A stretch of 64,000 bases of DNA from Nitrososphaerota archaeon (GCA_024860875.1 JACPSZ010000017.1:62001-126000); one strand, 5' to 3'; shown: positions 46,682 through 56,420, counted from the first letter of the stretch. Numbers and translations are program-made. Notes: generated from the letters alone by a model not told the origin.

Positions 46682-47602
46682 TCACCAGAACCTCCTTTGA
46701 TGGCCGATTCCACTGCTTCTAGCGGGAAGAGGGCATTTGCTATTAATCCTCTTCGATGTCCTAAAGATTCCTAGGATGAGAAAACCAGCCATAACTGCAA
46801 GGAAGATTCGTGATAGGAAGATGAACCCAGCCGCCCCTACAGCAAAACCGAAAACGAAGACACTATTCTCTAATGCAAAGCTGCCGCAGCAGACCCCAGC
46901 GCTTAGAGCTGTCATTGCGGTTGTTGCACCTGAACCCACACTCGGTGAAACTGCTGAAAGTCCACCTGCAATCGTACCTCCCTTTCCATTAATTCCGCTT
47001 ATAGGATCTGCTCTCGATCTTGAGAAATAGTACCGCGTCAGAACGGTGTAGGAGCTTATCAGTAACGCAAAGGGCGCGAAATCCCCGAAGTAATGAATAT
47101 TGAGGAAAAGTGGCTGGTTAATAATATCGCTCTCTTTATTCCCAAGTTCGTCGATAAAGGCAAACTGTCGAGGGAACATTATCGCCGCAAACGGCTGGTT
47201 ATAGAACGGGAAGACCTGCTCTAGAAATTGATCTAAAGGATCGTCGAGCCTTGCCTGAAGTCCGAGTGTACCATCGTTTAGCATAAGATAGGAAGGAGGA
47301 CTGCCAGTTACAACCGAAAGAACCATCACATTGATAAGTAGACTAGCACCAAGCAGCGCGAGGGTTAGAGCTAAGAACATTCTGCTCTTGGACCTTATTA
47401 CGCTCAATATCGTTCTCAATTCGCTCAATATTCTAATCACTAGGTTCGCCACTTGTGATGACGCTTGAGGAATTAATAACTGACTGGACGTTTCCAAGAT
47501 CTTTGGAAACGTCTGCGGATTATAAGTAGCAGAATTGCCCTTGCACTCCCGATGATCATATGTCATCAGAATCGAGTAAAAGGTTAATCGGCAAAACAGC
47601 AC
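46682..47602 (-). CDS. Multi-TM membrane protein of unknown function (start uncertain)
   Basis: MFLALTLALLGASLLINVMVLSV TM; TALSAGVCCGSFALENSVFVFGFAVGAAGFIFL. Annotated start overlaps the divergent 47560 gene, so true start is probably downstream. Confidence 0.6.
   Translation of the reverse strand: MLFCRLTFYSILMTYDHRECKGNSATYNPQTFPKILETSSQLLIPQASSQVANLVIRILSELRTILSVIRSKSRMFLALTLALLGASLLINVMVLSVVTGSPPSYLMLNDGTLGLQARLDDPLDQFLEQVFPFYNQPFAAIMFPRQFAFIDELGNKESDIINQPLFLNIHYFGDFAPFALLISSYTVLTRYYFSRSRADPISGINGKGGTIAGGLSAVSPSVGSGATTAMTALSAGVCCGSFALENSVFVFGFAVGAAGFIFLSRIFLAVMAGFLILGIFRTSKRINSKCPLPARSSGIGHQRRFW
47487..47513. promoter_or_regulatory. Inverted repeat GACGTTTCCAA-GATCT-TTGGAAACGTC in divergent promoter region
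   Basis: Perfect 11-bp arms, 5-nt spacer, upstream of 47560 gene. Confidence 0.55.
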
Positions 47603-49137
47603 TGATCGCCTTGCTTATAGGCGTACTTGTTGGGGGGTCCATAGGTGGGGCTGCGATCTGGCTAGTAAAGCCAGCGCCCGAAACTGTGTCACCTCAGACA
47701 AAGTCTGCACAGGTCTCCGCAGAGCAAGCTAAGCCTGCAACGGCCCTCGCTGGAGAGGTTGCTCAAGCACCGTCTATTCCCGCAAAACCAGCTGCACTAC
47801 CATCTGCATGGGATACTGAATGGTCCCAGAAACTGGATATCAAACTGTTGGCACAATTTGACTCCAGTGGCCCGCCTGCATGGGACGCTGCAAAACATCC
47901 GCTGGTCTACATTTCATCAAACGGACCAGGGTATGGTGGATTTCTCAGCGGAATTAAGAGTCCAGGCTTGGTAATCGTAGATGCAAATACCTATGAAGTT
48001 ATAATCACTAAGCAGTATACCCTTGAAGGCGTCAAGAACTACTTTGAATCGCACGGTAGTGGAGTTTCCATGGACGGGAAATGGATATACATGCCAACAG
48101 GGGACCAGGATAAGCCCAAACTAGAATCTGGACGCCTTTTAGTGATCGATGCAAAGACCCTAAAGTTGCACCAAGTGATACAGACCAGTAGCGTACCTCA
48201 CCATGTCAAGGCTTTCAGGCTCTTTGATGGTAAGGACGTAGTCATGTCGTATACATTCAACTGGCAGCAAGGCGCGGCAGCATCGTACATGGGCCCAGGT
48301 TCAGGAGTCTGGTTGATGGATCCCAATGACAACAACAGGATCATAGGAGGAATCAGAAGCGAATCACTGCAAAATAACCCATACTTGGCTTTCGCGCATC
48401 CTGACGGGAGGCATCTCTTCGTAGGTCTACCACCAGGACCAATCAGTGACCCTGATATCAGGCACAACCTTGAAGGCAGCATTGCCGTAGTTGACATGAA
48501 GACTTGGCAGCCCGTTAAGTATTACAAGGCAGGATTTGACCCAATCTTCGCTGCGTTTACGGCTGATGGAAAATACACTTACTTCAGTGACGGTGGCTCA
48601 GACGAGATCTTCAAGATCGACAATGTAGCCCAGAAGATCGTAGGGGTTAGCAGATCTTCTGTACACGGAGTCTATGGAATCGTTCTGGACTGGAAGGACG
48701 AGCAGCTGTTCGCAGTAGAGAAGGGAGAGGCGTCCCATAACCGGGGCAAGATGTTAGGACTCGTGGACACTCTATCGATGAGACCTGTAGACAACTACTA
48801 CATAGGAACCTTGCGGGCAGATCATGGTATCCTCCATCCAGACCCGCAAAAGAACGAGATATGGATAAGCTCTAACAGCAATTTCAGAGAGGTAGTCTTT
48901 GACATAGCGAAGAAGGAGGTAAAGGCTGAGGTCAAGCACTCAGGCAGTACACACAATGGAGCCTTCGTGAAGTATACTGTTCTGCCCAGCGGAGACTGGA
49001 AGGGAGAACTGGAGTCAGACCAAAATGGACTGCACAACAGCGCGCTAGCAGGTAAGCAACAAACGCTCGGTGTAACGGAGACGGTCTACGGCAAGGACAA
49101 GTTTCCGACAGAAAGTGGAAGAGCAATAAGCAGGTGA
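47560..49137 (+). CDS. Membrane-anchored YncE/cytochrome-d1-like beta-propeller protein
   Basis: N-terminal TM; LVYISSNGPGYGGFLSGIKSPGLVIVDANTYEVI; FAAFTADGKYTYFSDGGSDEIFKIDNVAQKIVG. Confidence 0.72.
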   Translation: MSSESSKRLIGKTALIALLIGVLVGGSIGGAAIWLVKPAPETVSPQTKSAQVSAEQAKPATALAGEVAQAPSIPAKPAALPSAWDTEWSQKLDIKLLAQFDSSGPPAWDAAKHPLVYISSNGPGYGGFLSGIKSPGLVIVDANTYEVIITKQYTLEGVKNYFESHGSGVSMDGKWIYMPTGDQDKPKLESGRLLVIDAKTLKLHQVIQTSSVPHHVKAFRLFDGKDVVMSYTFNWQQGAAASYMGPGSGVWLMDPNDNNRIIGGIRSESLQNNPYLAFAHPDGRHLFVGLPPGPISDPDIRHNLEGSIAVVDMKTWQPVKYYKAGFDPIFAAFTADGKYTYFSDGGSDEIFKIDNVAQKIVGVSRSSVHGVYGIVLDWKDEQLFAVEKGEASHNRGKMLGLVDTLSMRPVDNYYIGTLRADHGILHPDPQKNEIWISSNSNFREVVFDIAKKEVKAEVKHSGSTHNGAFVKYTVLPSGDWKGELESDQNGLHNSALAGKQQTLGVTETVYGKDKFPTESGRAISR

Positions 49138-49661
49138 TTATGTTGAAGACCGTATTGCTCCTCCCGATTTTTCTTGCAGTGGCAATCGTGGGATATCTTG
49201 CAATCAGTCCTATGATAGGCGCTCCAGCTCAGCAGGCCGTGAGTGCTCCCGCTGTGCCACGTCAGGAAGTAGCCAAGCCCCCAGCCAATGTGCAAGAAGC
49301 TAGCAAGCCAAAGGAACAGGTCAATGCAGATGGAGGTCAGGTCAAATCCACTGAGGTCAAACCCATTACCATCAGACTAACAAACGACGGGTTCGATGCA
49401 AAAGCACAGTACACGTTAACTGTCAAGCAGGGCGATAAAGTCCAAATAACATACGAAGACACTTATGGAGACCTTCACCCCATATTCATTTCTGACTGCG
49501 GTATCGCATTTGATAATCTCAGTCCACAGACCACACAAAGCACCATAAAAATGGATTGCCAGCCAGGAAAATATGCAATGTATTGCCTTAACACCAATTG
49601 CAAGACTCACAACTCTCTGAGCCCCCCTAATGGCGGAATCATCACCGTACTGCCTGGATAA
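49134..49661 (+). CDS. Anchored cupredoxin-like protein
   Basis: N-terminal TM; YTLTVKQGDKVQITYEDTYGDLHPIFISDCGIAF; PGKYAMYCLNTNCKTH. Confidence 0.78.
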   Translation: MIMLKTVLLLPIFLAVAIVGYLAISPMIGAPAQQAVSAPAVPRQEVAKPPANVQEASKPKEQVNADGGQVKSTEVKPITIRLTNDGFDAKAQYTLTVKQGDKVQITYEDTYGDLHPIFISDCGIAFDNLSPQTTQSTIKMDCQPGKYAMYCLNTNCKTHNSLSPPNGGIITVLPG

Positions 49662-49733
49662 ACTGCGATAAGCCCCCTGAAGAGCCTGTGAAATTCGGGC
49701 GAAACAGCAATTTTTTGTCGGGGTGTAAAAGAC

Positions 49734-51092
49734 ATGGCTAGGAAGATTGATGCAAGAGGGCTCATACTTGCACTCACTTCCTTGGCCATGCTCTTGACTC
49801 TCCCAGTTGTGATTACTCCCGCATCTGCACACCAGATCCCGGAGGAACTAAGACCTGCAATAATGGATGCGCTAATAGGATACGACGAAACGAGTGGCAG
49901 AATAGAGGTTTCAGCAATATATGCAATCGATGAATATTGGCATTTGCAGAATCTAAACCCGAGAGAGTACGGTCTGGATCCTGATCGCAATCTAATCTTC
50001 ATGCTGATTTTGAATATCCACGTTGGAGATTTACCAGGTCACGGCAGCCCTACCCCAAAATGGGAAAGTATTGTTTCATTGAGTGTGGATGGCAGGAAGG
50101 AGCTTTTGCCAACTTCAGCCAAGATGGTCGTCGATTCTCCGCACCATGAAGTGATTGGCATAGAATTTGCCAAGTCATCAGACGGAAGAACTCCCATCAT
50201 TACTGCCGACTCTAAGAAGATTGATCTTATGGTAAAGGGACTCGAGAGTGCGGATGACATTAAGGACGTTGCCTGGTCACTCCCTCTCACCTTCTCCAAG
50301 GATGCTGCGGCTGCGATCAGGCCCTCATCAAACTTTCTAGCGCTCGGCACTTTGGGCGCTTTCTTCCCTCTCTTTGCAGGACTTTTGGTTTATTTCTCAC
50401 CTTGCTTTATGGAGATGACCGCTGTCTACCTAGCTATGATAAGCGGTGTAAGGGTAAGTGAACTATCTGAGAAAAAGAACAATCGAAGGTTTAGGTTAAG
50501 GATACTTGCAGCAGCAATACTATTTGTGGCCGGTTTTGCCTCAATCTATACAGCTGCTGGGGCCATAGCGGGTTATTCTGGTTCAATTATGCAAGGATCT
50601 ATTTTTGAAGATCTATCTTTCCCACTTAGGCTGATTGGAGGCTCGGTTCTTGTCTACATGGGAGTGCAGTCTTCAGGGATAGGGCCACGAATATTTGGCC
50701 TTCGTTCATCACCCCTCTTTCCTAGAGCGAATGCGAGCTGCAGGATTGGCGGTTCATTTATCGTTGGGCTAACTTTTGGCTGCCTTCAATGTTTTAGAGG
50801 AAGCCTAGTAGTTGCTATGCTGTTCTTCGCATGGTCTATAGGCTCTGCGGGTATGGGAGCGACGATGTTGCTATTGCTATCGCTGAGTTTTGGTATCCCG
50901 TTCATCCTGATAGCGCTGTTTGCAGGGCGGACGACATTCCTCCAACGCCTAGCTCCAAGAATTGGTGGATACACCAGAGTAGCTACGAGTTTCTTTCTTG
51001 TTACCACGGGTATACTGATCATGATATTCGATCAACACCCACTGCTAGATCCGTTATACGGAGTCTGGGAAGGGATAATCGGGATCAGGTAG
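49734..51092 (+). CDS. CcdA/DsbD-like membrane protein with N-terminal exported domain
   Basis: TLGAFFPLFAGLLVYFSPCFMEMTAVYLAMISG; GLTFGCLQCFRGSLVVAMLFFAWSIGSAGMGATMLLLLSLSFGIPFILIAL. Confidence 0.75.
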   Translation: MARKIDARGLILALTSLAMLLTLPVVITPASAHQIPEELRPAIMDALIGYDETSGRIEVSAIYAIDEYWHLQNLNPREYGLDPDRNLIFMLILNIHVGDLPGHGSPTPKWESIVSLSVDGRKELLPTSAKMVVDSPHHEVIGIEFAKSSDGRTPIITADSKKIDLMVKGLESADDIKDVAWSLPLTFSKDAAAAIRPSSNFLALGTLGAFFPLFAGLLVYFSPCFMEMTAVYLAMISGVRVSELSEKKNNRRFRLRILAAAILFVAGFASIYTAAGAIAGYSGSIMQGSIFEDLSFPLRLIGGSVLVYMGVQSSGIGPRIFGLRSSPLFPRANASCRIGGSFIVGLTFGCLQCFRGSLVVAMLFFAWSIGSAGMGATMLLLLSLSFGIPFILIALFAGRTTFLQRLAPRIGGYTRVATSFFLVTTGILIMIFDQHPLLDPLYGVWEGIIGIR

Positions 51093-51408
51093 CATCTATG
51101 ATTCCCTGAGGGTAGCCATCAATTTGAGGATAACTGCTCAAAAAACGAACACAGAGGATTCAAAAGCGGTCTACCAGTAAATAATGCCAGGAATCCACAC
51201 GGCGGGGAAACCAGTACGCATAAACGACATGGTGGCCTTAGGATTGGTGACGTTGCCCCCTCCTTGCCTTGGCCTTTTACCCAATAGCCGTCCGTATCGC
51301 AAACTTTTGTATAGGCCTCTCTTTTCGAGAGTGGATATAATTCTTGGCCTACATCCAATACTATCAGCCACTAATGAATTCTTGGGCTGAGGTTATCATT
51401 AAAATCCC

Positions 51409-52422
51409 CTATTTTGTCGTCTGTACTTTTATCGCTCTCCAGTCCGCTCTCGTAGCAGTCTTACCCTTAATCCCCTGAACGTAGTTATACGCTGAGAGTG
51501 CGGCAATCGCACCTTGACCCGCAGAGATCACGGCCTGCATGTAAGGTATATCAGTAACATCACCAGCAGCAAATATTCCTGGCTGTGAAGTCTTGCTCTT
51601 TCTATCAACCTCTATCTGGCCTTGCGGCGTCAACTTAACAAGATCCTTTAGCCAAGCCGTCTTTGCAATGTATCCGATTTCCACAAAAATTCCATCTGCC
51701 TGTATCTCACTATTCTGCCCATTTGTCGTATTGGTTATGATTATAGTCTCCAGCTTTGATGTCCCTTTCAGTGCTGAAACCTTGGAATTTGGCACCGCTT
51801 GTACATTTGGAAGGCTCAAGACTTGACTGACTAGGTCCTCGCTACCAATTGGTCTGTCATGCGTATGTATTAGGTAAATCTTAGAAACTACGCTTGCCAG
51901 ATAATTAGCAGCCTCAAGAGCTTGGTCGCCTGTTCCTACAACAGCTACAGTTTTCCCTTTGAAAAGAGGGCCATCACAGACAGCACAGTACGAAACGCCT
52001 TTGCCCTTTAGCTCCTGCTCGCCAGGTACGCCGAGGTCTTTAGGCGTCTTACCAAAGGCCAGGATCAAAGCGGTAGCATGATAATCCCCGGACATCGTTT
52101 TGACCCTAAAGCACAAGCCCGGACATTCCGCATCCCGTTCTATCCCATTGGCCTCATCGTACACAAATTCTGGACCATAAAGTTCAACCTGCTCTTTGAA
52201 CTTTGTCGCCAATTCGAAGCCGCTAGTATTTGCAAAGCCCGGATAGTTCTGTATCTCATTGGTTAAGAGCATCTGGCCTCCGATGTCCTTTGTAATGACC
52301 AAGGTCTTCAACCCCTGCCTCGAGGCATAGAGCGTCGCAGCTAGTCCAGCAGCTGAACCTCCTATGACAATAACATCATAATGCATTCTCATTACATCCC
52401 AATCAGGAAAGTTCGTAATCAA
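51409..52422 (-). CDS. trxB: Thioredoxin reductase
   Basis: VIGGSAAGLAATLYASRQGLKTLVI; VSYCAVCDGPLFKGKTVAVVGTGDQALEAANYLAS; GIFAAGDVTD. Confidence 0.94.
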   Translation of the reverse strand: MITNFPDWDVMRMHYDVIVIGGSAAGLAATLYASRQGLKTLVITKDIGGQMLLTNEIQNYPGFANTSGFELATKFKEQVELYGPEFVYDEANGIERDAECPGLCFRVKTMSGDYHATALILAFGKTPKDLGVPGEQELKGKGVSYCAVCDGPLFKGKTVAVVGTGDQALEAANYLASVVSKIYLIHTHDRPIGSEDLVSQVLSLPNVQAVPNSKVSALKGTSKLETIIITNTTNGQNSEIQADGIFVEIGYIAKTAWLKDLVKLTPQGQIEVDRKSKTSQPGIFAAGDVTDIPYMQAVISAGQGAIAALSAYNYVQGIKGKTATRADWRAIKVQTTK

Positions 52423-52445
52423 AAAAGGGGAAAGAGACGCCGCTC

Positions 52446-52535
52446 TTACTGCTTCCTATGCTCTTTGTCGGCGTGCTCAATTAGTTCTTCCTTCGTTTCG
52501 AATGCCTCTCCACAACCACATTCTAGTTTTGTCAT
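52446..52535 (-). CDS. 29-aa C2H2-like zinc-finger microprotein
   Basis: MTKLECGCGEAFETKEELIEHADKEHRKQ. Confidence 0.55.
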   Translation of the reverse strand: MTKLECGCGEAFETKEELIEHADKEHRKQ

Positions 52536-52603
52536 ATCTGAAGATTAGAGTACAACTTTTCAAATTAGAGCTTTTCCCTGAACTATTAAGGATAACGCTT
52601 GAT

Positions 52604-52881
52604 GGTTCTGATAAAACTAAAATGGGTATACGCACCATAGTCTTCATGCAGCACTTTTTGTGATTTATACTGAAAGTGGGGGGATGCCATCACCAAGTAA
52701 GGACCAGAATACATCAAGGCAACGAAGAGTGCTTATAACTCTGATAACGAGGTCGTGGAGATTCTCATCATTGCAGGTTACAAGTCCTTTTCCCGTCCAA
52801 AGGATCGACTTTCAAAATTTCGCCACTGACCCAAAAATTACCGATCGATAGTGAACAATACCCAATTATGTTATCAGAACC
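52604..52881. mobile_element. MITE-like element, copy 2 (278 bp), TIRs plus 8-bp TSD
   Basis: GGTTCTGATAA at 52604 and TTATCAGAACC ending 52881; flanked by CGCTTGAT at 52596..52603 and 52882..52889. Confidence 0.85.
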
Positions 52882-52894
52882 CGCTTGATGATAC

Positions 52895-53356
52895 TTAGGG
52901 GGTGGAACTCTTTTCAGCGTTTGTGAGCATTTCTTCTTTAAATGCTTTGTCGGCGGAAATCCATTCGCTAACCATCATTCTTTTGATGAACCATCCGAAC
53001 ATTAGCTTGGTAATGTTAGCTTTGATTCCTTTCGCTTCAAGGTGATATTTAATGTGCAGAATGGCCTTGTTTCCTTTTTCTTCCAACCGAAAATCGTCAG
53101 TAATACGTATCCCCATCATGTGCGGTTCCCAAACCCAGTGATGTGGTGGATCGAGTGTGAGCTTTTCGGTGAGAATCATAGTCATACCCATGATTACCCA
53201 CCTTGTCCTTACAAGGATCTTCTCACCTTCTCTTCCAACGGGCTCGATGGACTTCAGAGATTCCCCGACATAGCCTTTACCTGAAAGGTCAGTCCACCAA
53301 TCATAAACCGTTTTAATATCATAATCATACTCAAAAATTAATTCATTTTTTGGCAA
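52895..53356 (-). CDS. SRPBCC/START-like domain protein
   Basis: LIFEYDYDIKTVYDWWTDLSGKGYVGESLKSIEPVGREGEKILVRTRWVIMG. Confidence 0.72.
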   Translation of the reverse strand: MPKNELIFEYDYDIKTVYDWWTDLSGKGYVGESLKSIEPVGREGEKILVRTRWVIMGMTMILTEKLTLDPPHHWVWEPHMMGIRITDDFRLEEKGNKAILHIKYHLEAKGIKANITKLMFGWFIKRMMVSEWISADKAFKEEMLTNAEKSSTP

Positions 53357-53472
53357 ATAGAAACACCTCTATGATGGACAGATATACTAAACATAGGACA
53401 TCTTAAGATTGATGTGTTATTTAGGATTATCTTTAACTGTTAAGGGGAAGCCTAAAATGCGTTTTAACAGAA

Positions 53473-54186
53473 TTGCATAGATATGTCAAGAATTTCAATT
53501 GGAAGAGGAATTGGCTTGGGACTTCTGGAGGTTTCGTCGGAGTAATAGTGATGACAATCGTCATGGTTATGATGTTCAGCATGATGGGATTGCCGGGAGA
53601 GGCCTTCTTTGCAATGGTCGGGATAGGTATGGGAGTAGGTGTACCCGGCGCTGCAGTGCTTCACACACTGACGGGGCTGATAATCGGTGTAATATTCGGT
53701 GCAGCAGTTTCTAAGGTCAGTTTATTCAGAATAACCAGTGTAGGGAAAGGGATTGGGCTTGGAATTCTCGCGGGGATAGTTGCATTTTCAGTACTATTCC
53801 TTCCGATGGCAATAAATGTGCTACCGCCTGCTATGATGGCCCTTCTACAAAGCATGCAACCACAAGCATCGCGAGAAATGATAATGCAAATGGCACAGTC
53901 CATGCTACCAGCACTTCTTGGAGGAGGTTTTGTTTTGCATATAATCTACGGGGCAGTTTTGGGTTCGGTGACTGGTTTCGGATTAAAAGCAACACCTGAT
54001 GGAAGGTATGCATGCAAAGATTGTGGGGCAGTTTTTCAGTCAGAAAAGGAACTTATGGGGCATGCCCAAACAGCCCATAAACAAATGAAGAAGGAATTTA
54101 CATGTGAAGCCTGCGGAGGGTCTTTCAGATCTAAAGCGGAGCTTGGTGAGCATGTCAAGGCCGCCCATCCGATGCCCAAACCGTGA
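53473..54186 (+). CDS. Multi-TM membrane protein with two C-terminal C2H2 zinc fingers
   Basis: Four TM-like segments, then YACKDCGAVFQSEKELMGHAQTAHKQMKKEFTCEACGGSFRSKAELGEHVKAAH. Confidence 0.8.
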   Translation: MHRYVKNFNWKRNWLGTSGGFVGVIVMTIVMVMMFSMMGLPGEAFFAMVGIGMGVGVPGAAVLHTLTGLIIGVIFGAAVSKVSLFRITSVGKGIGLGILAGIVAFSVLFLPMAINVLPPAMMALLQSMQPQASREMIMQMAQSMLPALLGGGFVLHIIYGAVLGSVTGFGLKATPDGRYACKDCGAVFQSEKELMGHAQTAHKQMKKEFTCEACGGSFRSKAELGEHVKAAHPMPKP

Positions 54187-54203
54187 TACCCGTGGTGACA
54201 AAA

Positions 54204-54359
54204 ATGGTTGGTATTGGTAATGAACAATTGTATACCTGTAGAGTCTGTGGCTTTGCGTACTCTACTAAAGAACTCGCACAGAAATGCGAAGATTACTGCA
54301 AGACTCATAAAGGTTGTTCGCTAGAGATAACCAGACATGCCGTCAGAAAAGGGAGGTAG
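54204..54359 (+). CDS. 51-aa Cys/His-rich zinc-finger-like microprotein
   Basis: MVGIGNEQLYTCRVCGFAYSTKELAQKCEDYCKTHKGCSLEITRHAVRKGR. Confidence 0.6.
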   Translation: MVGIGNEQLYTCRVCGFAYSTKELAQKCEDYCKTHKGCSLEITRHAVRKGR

Positions 54360-54365
54360 ATTTGG

Positions 54366-54731
54366 TTGCCATTAATAGATGTTGGAAGCGCTGATTGGGA
54401 TGCAAAGGTCTTAAGATCACCAATACCTGTAATCGTAGACTTCTGGGCGCCTTGGTGTCCATGGTGCAAAAGATTAGAGCCAGACTTTGAATCCCTTTCA
54501 AATGGGTATGCTGGTAGATTGGTGTTTGCCAAGGTCAATGTGGAACAATACCCAGAGATAGCCGAAAAGTATGGTGTTCAAGGTTTGCCGACTCTGAAAA
54601 TGATATGCTCGGGACGCCCAGTAGGCGAGATCGTAGGTTACTTGCCTAAAGATGCTCTCAAGAACCAGCTAGATCGCATGCTCGCTGCATACGACCAGTG
54701 CTTAAAACAAAGCTCTCCTTTGCAAAAATAA
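54366..54731 (+). CDS. Thioredoxin
   Basis: VIVDFWAPWCPWCKRLEPDFESLS; VQGLPTLKMICSGRPVGEIVGYLPKD. Confidence 0.92.
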   Translation: MPLIDVGSADWDAKVLRSPIPVIVDFWAPWCPWCKRLEPDFESLSNGYAGRLVFAKVNVEQYPEIAEKYGVQGLPTLKMICSGRPVGEIVGYLPKDALKNQLDRMLAAYDQCLKQSSPLQK

Positions 54732-54821
54732 TGCCTTCGAAAGACTGAATTGAAATTCTGGCATATTCTTAATTGGGACCAAATGATCCTTGTACATGGA
54801 ATTCCGTACACAGTGGTTTGA

Positions 54822-56420
54822 TTGAGCATTGGAAAAACACCAGTCCTCATAATTGTGATAGTTGCCATAGTCGGAAGCATTTTGATCCTTGAGAATCCAT
54901 TTGCAAGTTCTTCGGTAGTTAAGCAGACGCAGACTTCAGGTCCTCCTATTGGCACAGAGATAGGCTGGCAGGCCCCAAACTTCAGTCTCCAGAGCCTTTC
55001 AGGTGAGCAGCTTTCTTTAAACGATTTTAGAGGCAAAATCGTGATAGTAAATTTCTGGGCGAGCTGGTGCCCTTTTTGTGTTGAAGAGATGCCAGAGTTT
55101 GAAAAGCTGAACAGAGAAATGGGTGGCAAAGTCGTAGTTCTCGGCATAAACAGGGCTGAAACTGTAGAGAAGCAAAACGAGTTTCTAAATTCATTGGACA
55201 CAAAGATTACCTACAAGCTGCTTTCTGACACAGATGATAGTATTGCCAAGGCTTACAACATCAGGGTCATGCCTACAACATTCTTCCTAAACGAAAATGG
55301 CGTAATAGCTCAGAAGAAGCTTGGGCCTCTGACTCTCGATGAGATGAAGCAGTTAGTTGCAAAATCGTATATTGAGGCTGGAGGCGGTGAAAATGCACCG
55401 CAAGAGCCTCCGAAGGGGCAGAATATTATCAAGGCAGAACCTCAGGTGCAGATTACCAATGGTGTAAAGCATATCGTACCTTTGAACAAGATACTCTCTG
55501 GAGGGCCTCCAAAAGATGGCATACCTTCTATTGACAAGCCAAAGTTCATTTCATCTGGAGAAGCAAACAAATTCCTAAATGATGACGATTTAGTTTTAGG
55601 GTTGTACTTTGATGGCGTTGCAAGAGCCTATCCGAGAATGATCTTGGTCTGGCACGAAATTGTAAACGACAAGATAAACGGGAAGCCAATTCTCATAACC
55701 TATTGTCCTCTATGCTATACTGGTGCTACTTTCATCAGAACAATAAATGGAGAGGGAGTGGAGTTTGGCGTTTCTGGGAAATTGTACAATAGCGATCTTG
55801 TCATGTATGATAGAAAAACAGAAAGCTACTGGAGCCAGATTTTAGGACAAGCGATTGTAGGAGAGTTAGCAGGCTTAAACCTTGAGAGAATTCATGTAGA
55901 CACTCTGGAATGGAAGGCCTGGAAGAAACTTCACCCAAAAACCGAGGTTCTATCAAAAGATACTGGCATCAATAGACCTTATGGTCAAGATCCCTATGGA
56001 AGCTATTATCAAAGCAGAGAGCTTTACTTTCCTGTAGAGAATCAGGACAATAGACTACATCCGAAGAGCGTAGTCTATGGTGTAGAGTTAGGAGGAAGAG
56101 CGAAGGCGTACCCCGATGCTGTACTTGCAAAGGTTATTGTGGTCAGTGATGTAGTTGGAGACGCGCCTCTTTTAGTGGCAAGAAACCCTGAAACGCAGAC
56201 TGTCAGAATATTTGAAAGAAAGATTGGTAATGCGACATTAGAGTTCGAGTTCAGGAATGGAAAGCTCTATGATAAGCAGACAGGGTCGGAGTGGAACTTT
56301 GAAGGTTTTGCAATAAATGGTAAGTATGCAAACACTCAACTAGTTTCAACAATTGCTCCTGCACACTTTTGGTTTGCTTGGGCCGCATTCAAGCCTGGTA
56401 CAGAATTGTTCCAGCCTTAG
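54822..56420 (+). CDS. TlpA-like thioredoxin domain fused to DUF3179 domain, anchored
   Basis: RGKIVIVNFWASWCPFCVEEMPEFEKL; C-terminal WHEIVNDKINGKPILITYCPLCYTGATF...VMYDRKTESYWSQILGQAIVGELAG. Confidence 0.88.
   Translation: MSIGKTPVLIIVIVAIVGSILILENPFASSSVVKQTQTSGPPIGTEIGWQAPNFSLQSLSGEQLSLNDFRGKIVIVNFWASWCPFCVEEMPEFEKLNREMGGKVVVLGINRAETVEKQNEFLNSLDTKITYKLLSDTDDSIAKAYNIRVMPTTFFLNENGVIAQKKLGPLTLDEMKQLVAKSYIEAGGGENAPQEPPKGQNIIKAEPQVQITNGVKHIVPLNKILSGGPPKDGIPSIDKPKFISSGEANKFLNDDDLVLGLYFDGVARAYPRMILVWHEIVNDKINGKPILITYCPLCYTGATFIRTINGEGVEFGVSGKLYNSDLVMYDRKTESYWSQILGQAIVGELAGLNLERIHVDTLEWKAWKKLHPKTEVLSKDTGINRPYGQDPYGSYYQSRELYFPVENQDNRLHPKSVVYGVELGGRAKAYPDAVLAKVIVVSDVVGDAPLLVARNPETQTVRIFERKIGNATLEFEFRNGKLYDKQTGSEWNFEGFAINGKYANTQLVSTIAPAHFWFAWAAFKPGTELFQP

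Noticed and set aside
51119-51390. Overlapping 66-79 aa ORFs between the CcdA-like gene and trxB
   Set aside because: No recognisable domain and overlapping frames on both strands; cannot be supported as genes.
54638-55201. 187-aa minus-strand ORF
   Set aside because: Antisense shadow overlapping thioredoxin and TlpA genes with clear motifs.
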